Source: Adineta steineri
Lineage: Eukaryota; Rotifera; Eurotatoria; Adinetida; Adinetidae
Direction of reading: 5' to 3'
Length of the DNA: 64,000 nucleotides
Assembly: GCA_905250115.1 (NCBI GenBank)
Contig: CAJNOI010000209.1
Span: 8,102-72,101, forward strand
Shown: piece by piece, positions 48,982 through 59,706 of the stretch
Position numbering within the stretch: the first letter of the stretch is position 1
Layout: each line of letters begins with the position of its first letter
The notes under the pieces: generated by a model
Told to the model about the DNA's origin: nothing
The model's database searches: none
The model's input: only the letters and a program-made list of their open reading frames with translations
Made by a program: the position numbers and the translations under genes

Positions 48982-49808
48982 TATTTATTGAAGATAAGGA
49001 GAATTGGTTAAATCTTAATTAACTTATATTTCTTGAGTGCAAACAAAAGAAATACTCAAACACTCGAATACGTAAGATATGAGTTTAGAATTGGTTTACT
49101 TATCGCCCTTGACTAATATAAATATGTTTAATATCATCAATAAGAGACAATAATACAAAACAGACATATTTTGCATGTAAATATTATGTAGAAACACGAG
49201 TGTTTCTTCTCCCCTATTGTCTAGTGATCATTCACAATACAATATAGTTGTCATAGGTGTTCTCTCATCCGAAATAAATATATATATATCGAGAGAGAGA
49301 GAAAAACAAATCCTACATTAATTTCAGATTTTAACGACTAAACTACGTTTGAATAATGTTATGCTTATTTCTTCATTTTTGTTTTTAGTTTGATTACAAT
49401 CTATTAATTGACCTTATTAGACGTCTTAATTATACGGAAAATATTTGACTGAGTCCATCGATAATTGATCAAACAGGGTAAATATATATATCAAACAATA
49501 AGAAAGAAAGCGTATTCGTCTGAACTCGTTTAGACTAATATCCATACTAAATTATATGTTAAATTCGAATAAACATGTTATTACTTTTTTAAATAAATTA
49601 CCTTACACCCTCGAGAACACCTACAGAAATTTTTTTTTATAATATTGTCGAATGTATCTTTATTTTCTTTCTCTCTATTCATATATGTCAAAATTGTAAT
49701 GAATATAAGCGCATCTACCTTTTCTATTACAACATAATTTTTTTTTTATTTTTTTATCAAATAGTCTTCATAATTACTTAAAATAACTTTTTAGATAACA
49801 TTATTACT
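48982..49808 (+). promoter_or_regulatory. 5' flank of ankyrin gene 1
   Basis: No gene. From about 49380 to the start codon, sequence resembles the flank of ankyrin gene 2 (shared TTGACCTTAT, ATTTGACT and AAACATGTT blocks), so the duplication included the promoter. A splice-acceptor-like CTTTTTAG ends at 49794, 14 bases before the ATG, and is also conserved in gene 2. Confidence 0.5.
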
Positions 49809-51099
49809 ATGCCAAATCTACTATCGCATCTATTTAAAAGAAATTTATCTGCTCTTCACGCAGCTATATTAGTCAATAATACAAATAAAATTCGCCATAT
49901 TTTAAATGTCGAACAAAATTGTATTAACAAGCAATTAGATAGTGCTGGTGATACAGCACTTCTATTAGCAATTAAATATACAACATCATCAACTGTTAAA
50001 TTATTACTTAAACATGGTGCACACCCGGATCAACCTAATTTTGTTACTCATCAAACACCATTGAGTTTATTAGCATCAACTATCTATGAAGATGATCAAG
50101 AACATGAAGCAAACGTTGCACTTGAAATGGCAACTATTCTATTAGATGATGATGCTGATGTCGATAAAACATCATCATTTTATTACTTAGATGAAAATGA
50201 TAAGGAGTACATGGTTAATGAAACACCATTAATGACTGCTGTAAGAACAAAAAATATTCCAATGGCAACATTGCTTCTTGACAGCAAAGCGAATATTAAT
50301 TATATCGATAAACAAACTGGAAGTCGACCGTAAGATTTTTTTTTTCTGAGCTTTTATCCCCAAAAAAAAATTTTTTTCTTTTAGTATTCACCTTTCAATA
50401 ATCAATGGTGACGAAGAAATGTTTGACTTATTGGAGAATGCTGGAGCATCGTGTCGTACAGGTGTAATAAATGATGATAATACGTTATTACATTGGTTTT
50501 GTAGTAATGATGCAAATGATCAACATGGATCATTATTAAAAAAATTAATTGACATAAGTTGTGATGTCAATGCAGAAAATAATCTTCAACGTACGCCGCT
50601 AATGTTAGCAGCACAATTGAATATGATAAATACATGTGAAACACTTATAAATGCTTCTGCTGATGTAGATAAAGTTGATGATAAAGGTAATCGAGCTATT
50701 GATTTAGCTGAACTTGGAAGTGAATGTTTTCGTTTATTATTACATACTACACATGTTCAACAAATGAAATCATCATCGCATCAACAGAAAAATCGAATAC
50801 TTTGTACGAAACATGTTGTTTCTCATCGTTCACTTTTCTCGCCTACGAATGAATCAAAGCAATATTTTAATGATAATAAAAATAAAGTAAAAAATGACTC
50901 ATCAAATACAACCAATGAAAATCAAAAACATCATTCATCTAATCATCGTTGTCGACAACAAGATAATGATAGCACATATAGACGTATGTGGAAAAAAATA
51001 CTTAATCGAAAGCACGCAATCATGCGAACAAAAGATTTATCTTTACAAAAAACAAAAGATAATTATGAACATACAATAAACCATAACCATGTATATTAA
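49809..51099 (+). CDS. Ankyrin-repeat protein 1
   Basis: Two exons in phase, 49809-50329 and 50385-51099, with a 55-nt intron; 411 residues. About seven ankyrin repeats cover residues 14-280. Clear ones are DTALLLAIKYTTSSTVKLLL, ETPLMTAVRTKNIPMATLLL, RPIHLSIINGDEEMFDLLEN, NTLLHWFC and RTPLMLAAQLNMINTCETLI, most ending in ADV/AHP-type loops. The intron splits the RP-IH junction of one repeat. The C-terminal 130 residues are basic and rich in Lys, Asn, Gln and Ser with no domain, possibly disordered. No signal peptide. Ankyrin arrays bind protein partners; no enzymatic domain is present. Tandem paralogue at 54681 shares the same intron position. Confidence 0.88.
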
Positions 51100-52122
51100 A
51101 AAAGACTTTACTATAACTAACTATCAAATTCTTTTATTGTATATTGAGATTTCAAGAAGAATGTAGATCGTAAGATTTACAGTTTTCTCGTTGTGTTTAT
51201 TTTAGTGATTATATATAATGTAAAACTTTAATAAAGAAATATTGTTATAAAATTTGAAAATAATAGTGATATATTTTATCTGTTCAAAAAAAAAGAATAG
51301 TAACTGCTTTGAATTGTTTTATAGTTTTTAATATAGAAAAAAATAAAATATATTAAAAGATGCAGCGTAAAAAGTAACTACAATCTATAGATAACAGCTC
51401 ATTTTATATATGTCGTAGTCGGTTATGAACATTGTTTTATAAGCACCATATACGGGACATTGGCTTTTGAAATGTAAGAAAGAAAATTTTTTTCTTTCAA
51501 ATTAAATGGATATTTTATTATTCAAGGTATATAGATTTTATGTCATCTGCTCAGGCGTAATAGGTAGAGATTTTAGGGAAAATATGTATAAATGAAAATC
51601 AGCCATCTCTTGAACGATGTACATAGAAAGTAGAAGGTTAAAAAAAACGTATACATATTACAGATTCAAATCATAGTATTAAATTAATGAAAAGTGTGTA
51701 CCAACACATCAGAATATGGATAACAATCGATTTAAACAAATTCAATTCAAAGTAATTCTTCGTCTAATAAATTTGACAAAAATTTCTATATTCTCTTACA
51801 AAACTACATGATATCTTGTTGATCATGAAGTTGCTTTTACGTACTAGCCTTTTCTCTTTTAGAAAAAATTTTCATTTTTTTTCGCGTATTCTAATCTTAA
51901 CTAAATTCTCATGTCAACTGTGACATATGTGTACCTCACGTTCTTGAAATGAGCAAAATTCTGTGTGACTAATCGACAACGCTACGAACAAGGTCGTTTT
52001 TAAGTACATGGCAAAGTCTATTTTTTATTTTATCAATTAATGAATCATAGGTTTTTACATTGTTTCCTCACGAGTCATATCTAATCATATTATAATTCTT
52101 TTTAGATATTCACATTTGTGAT
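51100..52122. other. Intergenic DNA 3' of ankyrin gene 1
   Basis: AATAAA at about 51230 may serve as a polyadenylation signal. No gene recognised. Confidence 0.45.
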
Positions 52123-52345
52123 TTATATGTCTTCCTGTTCAAATTCATCTTCTAATGAGACATATTTATCATTATTAAGTGTTCTGTCATCATTCAATTT
52201 TGATTGAGTTATGATATGATGAACATACAAAATAAAAATCATCTTTAATTATTCACCACATTGTTTCTCTTGTTGTCAAATCTTGTAATTTAATATTTAT
52301 TCCATCGTTTGTTCGTACAATTTTAGGTCTATCAGAAGACATTTT
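52123..52345 (-). pseudogene. Possible small gene or relic, two coding-like segments
   Basis: The minus strand from ATG 52345 reads MSSDRPKIVRTNDGINIKLQ, then DLTTRETMW and a stop. After about 65 nt a second coding-like segment (LNNDKYVSLEDEFEQEDI) ends at 52123. An intron starting with the weak donor GTGGTG would join them in frame; the better donor GTGAAT creates a stop. The upstream frame extends to 52453. No family recognised. It may be a decaying or very short gene. Confidence 0.3.
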
Positions 52346-52453
52346 CAAATTGATTTCATCTGTTTTTTTGTATAAATTTTGTCCTTGCCTAATCATACAT
52401 TTGATTAAATGAAAGCATTTATACAGCCGTAACTTTTTATTATGTACTTCCAA

Positions 52454-53453
52454 TGAGTCACATTAAAATAAATGAAAAAATATTACAATTCAAACATATG
52501 TTAATTGGTTCGAACGTACTTACTTATTATGGATCTATTTTATTAGTCATTGAGCGAAGAAATAATAATGTCCTATGTAAATTGTAGAGCTTTTTACGTT
52601 GCATCTTTTGATATATTTTTTTTTCTAATACGACATATTCAATAATTAAAAATTACAATGCAAAGTATGGTCATTTGCTATGGTCCATCCCTCAATACAG
52701 ATCACTTAGAAATTCTAATGAAGATATATCAATTTAAACGTCGTTCAGTAAATATTTTTTTTCTCTTCTATTTCTTATTTTATATAATTTATTTATCTGA
52801 TATTCATTGTCCATTGAATATATTATATGTCTCTGCTTCATTCGATATTATTATCATTGAACACTTCTCAAAATGTATAATAATTTTTTTAAAAAGATAA
52901 TTCTGTGCTGATGTGAATTCTGGTAATACATAAATCGAAACTAAAGCATAAATATACAGGATAATAGAAAATTGCAAAGTCTTTCACAATATAATATTAT
53001 TTTTCAAAAATGATTTCTTTTATAATGACAATATATATTTAAAAAATTAGCTACAAAGATTTCGCCATTGTTTTTATAAAAACTATACAGGTAATGACTT
53101 AAGAACAAGCTCTCATCGAAAATCCCTAAAGTGAGTAGTTTAACCAGTCTTCAGTTGAATAAAGATAGTTTATCTATCTTATCCTTCAAAGTATGTATTT
53201 TGTCTTCAGTGATTCACGCCTACACGAAGTTCAATCCGTGGATAACAGTACAGTTGATATTACGATGTTTATTTACGAATCAATCTAGTTTTTGTTTTCA
53301 ATATTTTAATATAAATAGAAGACGAACAATAGCGTGATGTTTTATATCAATATTTTTAATTTTAATGTGAAGTAAATATAAATTCGTATTAATGTATAGA
53401 ATCACAATAAATTCCGTCGTTTCGATCTCATCAAAGGATCACAATAAATTGAA
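52454..53453. other. Intergenic DNA between the two small candidates
   Basis: Short frames (for example 52658-52900, 53131-53337) are present without domains or splice partners. Nothing I can support. Confidence 0.4.
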
Positions 53454-53651
53454 CTAATATTTTATGTCATGTTTTCTTATTAGAATCACTGCAGCCGATC
53501 CTTGTTTATTCAGATATTGTAAAATCTATAATATAAAAAATTTTATTTTAAATAAATTCGATCTATTAAAATAAATTACCTGATCAAATACAAAATTGCC
53601 ATGTTGTAAACAGTGTTCAGAACTATTCAATAAATAATTCCTTATATTCAT
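53454..53651 (-). CDS. Small two-exon candidate gene (47 residues)
   Basis: Two short exons, 53580-53651 and 53454-53525, are joined in phase by a 54-nt GT-AG intron (GTAATT...TTATAG) of the size typical here. The predicted peptide is MNIRNYLLNSSEHCLQHGNF, then VFDQ|ILQYLNKQGSAAVILI and a short charged end. A TATATAAAAAG tract lies just upstream of the ATG. No family recognised. It could be a genuine micropeptide gene, or the surviving exons of a longer gene. Support comes only from exon phase, splice sites and composition. Confidence 0.4.
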
Positions 53652-54680
53652 ATTGTCTTCTTTTTATATATTTTAATTGGTTTTAAATAACAAATTGCGT
53701 TTATTTTCAATACCTTTATACAATTTAAAAAATAATTAACTATTAATATAAAATATATAGAGTTATTATGCTTTTTAAGTTTTAATAGAGTTATTTTACA
53801 TTATTATATTGATGTACAATCACGCATTCAATTTAGCCAATAAAATATTCTTGATTATTTTTCAGAGATTACTTACATGATTTTAGTTGTTTGCCGATTC
53901 TTTTAATTTTTTATTAGAAATAAAATCTACAGAAATCAGTACATTAGGCTTGGATTACAGTAATCGACATGCGTCATACATATGTACATAATGCAATATC
54001 TTTCTGCGCAATAGAATCTTCGTATTTTGTTATTTTTTTTTTTCATAATTTGTAATGAATATGTCTAATGTCATCCAACAATCAAACGGGCAATATATTT
54101 CGATCGAGCTTATCATTAAAATTGATCGATACTTCTTATTCAGACGACAGATATATACAGAGAAAAAACAATAGTACTAAATTCAGGTAATGTTTCAACT
54201 ATACGTATATTTGAATGATTAATTGTATAATCATGCATTTTTTGTTTTCATGTTGATTGCTATCTATCATCATCAACTGACCTTATAGCATCCTACTCAT
54301 TCAAATATATTTGACTAGGGCACTTAATAACGACTACGTCAAGGTAAATAACCATATGAAGCGAAAAAATAATATTCATACTAACTTATTTAGGCTAACA
54401 AGCATAATATGAAATATTAAATATATTTTTAATTTAAGTAAACATGTTGTTACCTTTATGCGAATATAATTTGCTTTCAGCCGAGACTATTCGAGGATTT
54501 TTTTTCAATAGTACCATTCAATGCTTTTTATACTCTCTTATTGTTATTGACGTACGTATAAGTAAAAAAAAATACTAGACCATTTACCTTTCTATCACAA
54601 CATTCATTTTATCATATAGTATTCTTAATAGTCACATATATATATATATATACTTTTTAGATATTTCTGTTACTAATACT
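53652..54680 (+). promoter_or_regulatory. 5' flank of ankyrin gene 2
   Basis: From about 54250, similar to the flank of ankyrin gene 1. A splice-acceptor-like CTTTTTAG ends at 54660, 20 bases before the ATG, and both genes share a TACTATG start context. No other gene seen. Confidence 0.45.
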
Positions 54681-55960
54681 ATGTCAAAAATACTTCTTTC
54701 ATATTTATTTAAAACGAATTTATCTGCTTTTCGTGCAGCTATATTAGCTAATGATACAAATAGAATTTGTCGTATATTGGATATCGAACGTAATTATATC
54801 ACTAAACCATTAGATGGTGCCGGTAATACTGCTCTTTTATTAGCAATTAAATATGCAACACCATTAACTGTTCAATTATTACTTAAACAAGGTGCACAAC
54901 CAGATCAACCAAATTTTGTTACTCATCAGACACCGCTGAGTTTATTAGCATCAAATATTTATCATGAAGACCAAGTACATGACGCAAAACTTGCACTTGA
55001 AATGGCAACTATTCTATTAGATCATGATGCTTATGTTGATAAACCATCATCATATAAATATACCGATGAAAATGGTAAAGAAATTGTCATTAAAGAAACA
55101 CCATTAATGACTGCTGTAAGAACAAAAAATCTTTCATTAGCAACATTATTTGTTGATAGAAAAGCTAATATAAATTATATGGAACAAGAAACTGAGAATC
55201 GACCGTAAGATATATTTTTTTAAAATTTCAGTTGTAATTATGATTAATTTCTATTCTATTTAGTATTCATTATACAATAATTCATGGTGATGAAGAAATG
55301 TTTGATTTATTGGAGAATGCTGGAGCATCAATTCGTACAGTTGTAACATATGGTGATAATACTTTATTACATTGGTTTTGTAGTAATGTTGCAAATGATC
55401 AACATAGATCCTTGTTAAAAAAATTAATTGAAGCAGGTTGTGATGTTAATGCAGAAAATAATCTTCAACGTACTCCATTAATGTCAGCAGCTAAACTTAA
55501 TATGATAAATACATGTGAAATACTTTTAAATTGTTATGCTGATACAGAGAAAATTGACTATCGACATCATCGAGCTATTGATTTAGCTAAAATTGGTAGT
55601 GAATGTTTCAAAGTTTTACAATATGCAACAAATGTGAGACCAAGATCTCAATCAAATCAAAATTTAGAACGAATAATTTATAAAAAACCACTTGCTCCTC
55701 ATCGTCAACTTTCTCTACGTATTAGTGAACCATCAAATACTCCGAATCTTGTTGGATATAAAATAAAACGTTATCCATCGAATACAAATAATACAGAAAA
55801 AGACGTCGGCAATGAAAAGAATTTTCAATCGACACAATCTCTCCAAGAACAAGAAAATGATTCGAGATATAAACGTAATTGGGGACGATTACTTCAACGA
55901 AAACAAAAAATACGACAAACAAAACATTCATCTACACAAACAATAAATGATCTATCTTGA
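54681..55960 (+). CDS. Ankyrin-repeat protein 2
   Basis: Tandem paralogue of the gene at 49809, 406 residues. Exons are 54681-55204 and 55264-55960, with a 59-nt intron at the identical codon position. Ankyrin repeats align along the whole N-terminal 280 residues (NTALLLAIKYATPLTVQLLL, ETPLMTAVRTKNLSLATLFV, MFDLLENAGASIRTVV, RTPLMSAAKLNMINTCEILL). The basic C-terminal tail has diverged much more than the repeats but keeps a final YKRNWGRLLQRK-like block corresponding to YRRMWKKILNRK in gene 1. That block may be a conserved functional motif at the end of an otherwise disordered tail. Confidence 0.88.
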
Positions 55961-56486
55961 AAAGTGTTCTTTTTTGTCATTAACTGTTATTTTGTGATGT
56001 TGTATATAAATAATATCAGTAATTATCTATTAGATGAAAGTTTAAAAAAAGAACAGATATTTTTATATAATATGAAAATAATTAAAAAGATGTAAATCTA
56101 TAGAAATAAAAATAAAATGACGAAATAGTTTGTCTATACTGAAGAATAAAATAACGTCAAGTTTTGGTCATATTGACCTGTAAACACCGATAAGTTATTG
56201 CGTCAATGATAATTATGAATCATCTTTTGTTTTCTTATTTTTGACGAAGTCTACGTCATCCTATAGATTTAATCGAAGCGTTTAAAAAAGAAAATGACGA
56301 ATGACAATATCAAATCTAAACAATAGAATATCATTCCCATCATATGATACTTTTTTTATTTTTAGTTCAAAAAAAGAAGAACACACACAAATAGAAGTTC
56401 AAGACAATGATACACAATGACAAAATTTTGTAAGCATGACTATCTAATATAACTAGATGTTAGTTTTATTTTTATAACGAATATTA
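55961..56486. other. Spacer between convergent genes
   Basis: Non-coding spacer between the plus-strand ankyrin gene and the minus-strand SR gene. Contains AATAAAA words that may act as polyadenylation signals. Confidence 0.45.
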
Positions 56487-57829
56487 TTAATCTCCACCAG
56501 CGGCTATTGGTGATCGGCTAGTATAGAAATGATCAAACTAGAAATATAGATTTAGATTTTTTTAACATACTTATAAGCATTATTTGCATCAACGCCAGTA
56601 GCTGAAGAAGAATCGGCTACACCATTATTATGACGATCACTAACACTTGAACCACGGGATCGACTTCGTCTGAGAAAACGAAAGAATATATATTTAATGA
56701 ATTGGAAATTTTTTATTTTACCCGTTTGTATTAGCAGAAGATTTATGTCGTGGTGATGAACGTGATCGTGATCGAGAACGTGAAACTGATTTTGATTCAC
56801 GTCGACCGCTTGAATGTCGTGAACGTTTACGTTCTCGTGGTGATACACTACGTCGACGGTAACGATCTAAAATTTAAACTTAAAACATATATGTAATCTA
56901 TGGATTTAAATAAGACTACCTCGTGAATTTGATCGTGATCTTGATCGACGTCGTCGATAACGTGAATTACTTCTCGAACGACTTCTATTTAATTGAAAAT
57001 TAATTCAAAAATCATAATATTCCATCAACATTCATTACGATTCGAGTACAAAGAAGATTCCAAGACACTATTTTATTCTTTAATTCTTTTTACCAAAGGA
57101 AAAAAAGCAAACAACCAATCGACTTATCAGGCCCATTCGAAAACTATAATTGGACATTAATATAATTAGTGTAACTTCTTTTTAACCATCACCAATTAAT
57201 ATTAATGATTAGGAGAATATTAACAAAAAAATCAAACATTACCTTGATCGTCGTCGACTACCACTACTTCGATATGAACTATATGGATAACCACGACCAC
57301 CACGATTTCGACCACCAAATGTACGTGTACGTGCCCAACTTACACCGACACGAGTTGAACCAATAATTCTAATTGAAATATATTCACATATATATTAATT
57401 TAGAAAATAATATTCATCTTACTTTCCATCAACTTCTCGAATGGCTTTATCAGCATCAGATCGATGTTTAAAATTAACAAATGCAAAACAAGGTGGATTA
57501 GTTGCTACCCATACCTAAAAATTTCAGTTTTTTTGATTATTAGAAAACATATATATATATATATATAAAGAAATGAAATACCTCATTAATAATTCCATAT
57601 TTAGTAAATACCCGTTCGATTTCTTTACGTGAAATGCCAGCAGCTAAATCTGATATATGAACACGATAACCTGCTTCACCATCCCAATTAGATGATTGTA
57701 CACCACGTCCACTTCATATTAAATAAATTGTATTTTAAACGAATATTTCAAAATTTTAACTTACGATGAACTCGAAGACATCGAACGAGAACGTGAACGA
57801 GAATCTGAACGTGAACGATGTCGACCCAT
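56487..57829 (-). CDS. SR-family splicing factor (SRSF3/SRSF7-like)
   Basis: Nuclear RNA-binding protein acting in exon recognition. Eight exons in phase: 57765-57829, 57582-57711, 57423-57514, 57243-57368, 56920-56984, 56722-56866, 56571-56669, 56487-56517; 250 residues. An N-terminal RS stretch is followed by one RRM (about 37-109) with RNP2 RVHISDL and RNP1 PCFAFVNF. The [15 protein letters not shown] context is close to SRSF3/SRSF7 (VWIARNPPGFAFVEF). A Gly/Arg segment ([10 protein letters not shown]) links to a C-terminal RS domain. No zinc knuckle is seen, unlike SRSF7. The extra RS stretch before the RRM is unusual. The last exon uses acceptor TACTAG at 56518-56519, giving the ending RSPIAAGGD; a weaker alternative acceptor exists 20 bases upstream. 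Confidence 0.88.
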
Positions 57830-58551
57830 TAGAAATTCCCAGTAAACAATAATCTAACTTGAAGAGTAATGGAAGATGAAATATTGTCTATTTTGAATTT
57901 TCTTTGTGTCGAATTATCTATTCGATCTGTCGTAAAATAAACCAATCGAATATTTTTTCAAGAAAATTTTCCTTTTTAAAGAAATTATTTATAAGAAGGA
58001 TTGTATTCATTTTATTTAATAGTAAATATTGCATAAATTTTTTTTTGAGGAGGTTCAATATTTTGTCAATGGCTACCTTTAACCAATAGAATTCATTTTT
58101 TTTTCGTTTGATGGATTTCAATACGAATAATCGATATAGGAGTATTTAAATTCATTCTATAAACTATATTTTTGAAATTTGAATTATAATTATTCCATGA
58201 GATAATATCTATTGATTGTCATGAATATCGACTTAAACAAATCTGTTTATGCATTATTTTTCAATAAGAGACATCAAGAACAATTATCTTCTTATGAAAT
58301 ACTGTACGATATGTGTGTATGTTCTAGATAACTCTAGTATTATAATAGGAGGAAATACTCTTTAAAAAATTTATCAATATCTTTTTATTGTTGAAGTATA
58401 ACATGATGTGAAGTTTTTTTAAGCAAATCTCTCATATAATTCAATGAAAACTCTTTTACAAATTGAGCAAAATCAGAAATTCAGGACAAAACTATGAAAA
58501 ACGATTAATTTTTAATCTTTAACTGTCCGTTATCAATATTATTTTCAGATA
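57830..58551 (+). promoter_or_regulatory. Divergent promoter region of the SR factor and APIP genes
   Basis: About 720 bp between divergently transcribed genes. A polypyrimidine-rich acceptor ATTTTCAG ends at 58548, three bases before the APIP start codon. That is too close for anything but a trans-spliced leader site or a 5' UTR intron end. No other motif was identified. Confidence 0.5.
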
Positions 58552-59356
58552 ATGGCTTCTAAAGCTGAATCAACCAATCATGAAGAAGATGAGGATTGGT
58601 CGAAATTACCTGTTGAACATCCAAGAAAATTAATACCAGAATTATGTCGTTTATTCTATCAACTTGGATGGGTTACAGGTTATTGAAAAATAAACCCTAA
58701 AATATGGTTACAAAATGAAAGTGTGCTTTTTTTGATATATTTTAGGCACTGGTGGAGGTATATCATTAAAGCATAAAGATTTAATTTATTTAGCTCCAAG
58801 TGGTGTACAAAAAGAACGTATTGAATCCGAACATTTATTTGTACAAACACTTCAAGGTGATACGATTGAAGAACCACCTAAAGAACTTCGTCTTACACGT
58901 AGTCAATGTACACCATTATTTTATGCAGCATTTGAACTTCGTAATGCCGGTGCTTGTATTCATACACATTCTCGTGCAGCTGTTATGGTTACATTATTAT
59001 GTGATGGACAACATGAATTTCGTATAACACATCAAGAAATGATAAAAGGTATTAAAAAAGGTTCAACTGAAAAAGAATATTATCGATATAATGATACATT
59101 AGTTGTACCAATTATTGAAAATACTTGTGAAGAAAGGGATTTAACAAGTTCATTACGTTGTGCAATGGAAAAATATCCAGATACTTGTGCTATACTTGTT
59201 CGAAGACATGGTGTTTATGTTTGGGGTGATACATGGCAAAAAGCTAAAACAATGTGTGAATGTTATGATTATCTTTTTGAAATAGCTGTTACTATGTGTT
59301 TACATGGTTTTGATCAAGCAAAAAAGCCTGAACCATATAATAGTCCATTTATTTAA
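58552..59356 (+). CDS. APIP: Methylthioribulose-1-phosphate dehydratase
   Basis: Dehydrates methylthioribulose 1-phosphate in the methionine salvage pathway, in the cytosol; vertebrate APIP also inhibits Apaf-1. Two exons in phase, 58552-58678 and 58746-59356, with a 67-nt intron; 245 residues, the usual length. Class II aldolase fold markers are [32 protein letters not shown], then [10 protein letters not shown] and [10 protein letters not shown]. Zinc ligands His115, His117 and His197, catalytic Glu140 and the conserved Cys97 can be placed. Colinear with human APIP over nearly its whole length, so the call is secure. A splice-acceptor-like site immediately before the ATG suggests trans-splicing. 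Confidence 0.96.
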
Positions 59357-59706
59357 AAAGAAAAAAGATAAATATGATTTTAAAAGAAATTTGATTGATT
59401 AATAAAAGTGGTTTAAAAAAAAGAACCTAATAAATATGAAGAGATGATTAGCAAGAGACGATATGAATACAATTATTAGTGAAAAACACTGTTTGCTTGT
59501 TTCATGAATTTATCTGATAAGAACGAGAAAATATTGTATTACACAATAATAAATAAAACGCAATAATATTTCACATATAATTAATTAATATGGATTCTTA
59601 CTTTAGAAACGTTTAGTCAAAATTTATAGCATACATTGTTGCACATTTGTGTCTAACATGCATATAAAATTTATTATTATTTATATTGAACATAATTATT
59701 TTTTTA
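59357..59706. other. Spacer between convergent genes
   Basis: Non-coding, AT-rich; polyadenylation-like AATAAA words for both convergent genes. Nothing else seen. Confidence 0.45.
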
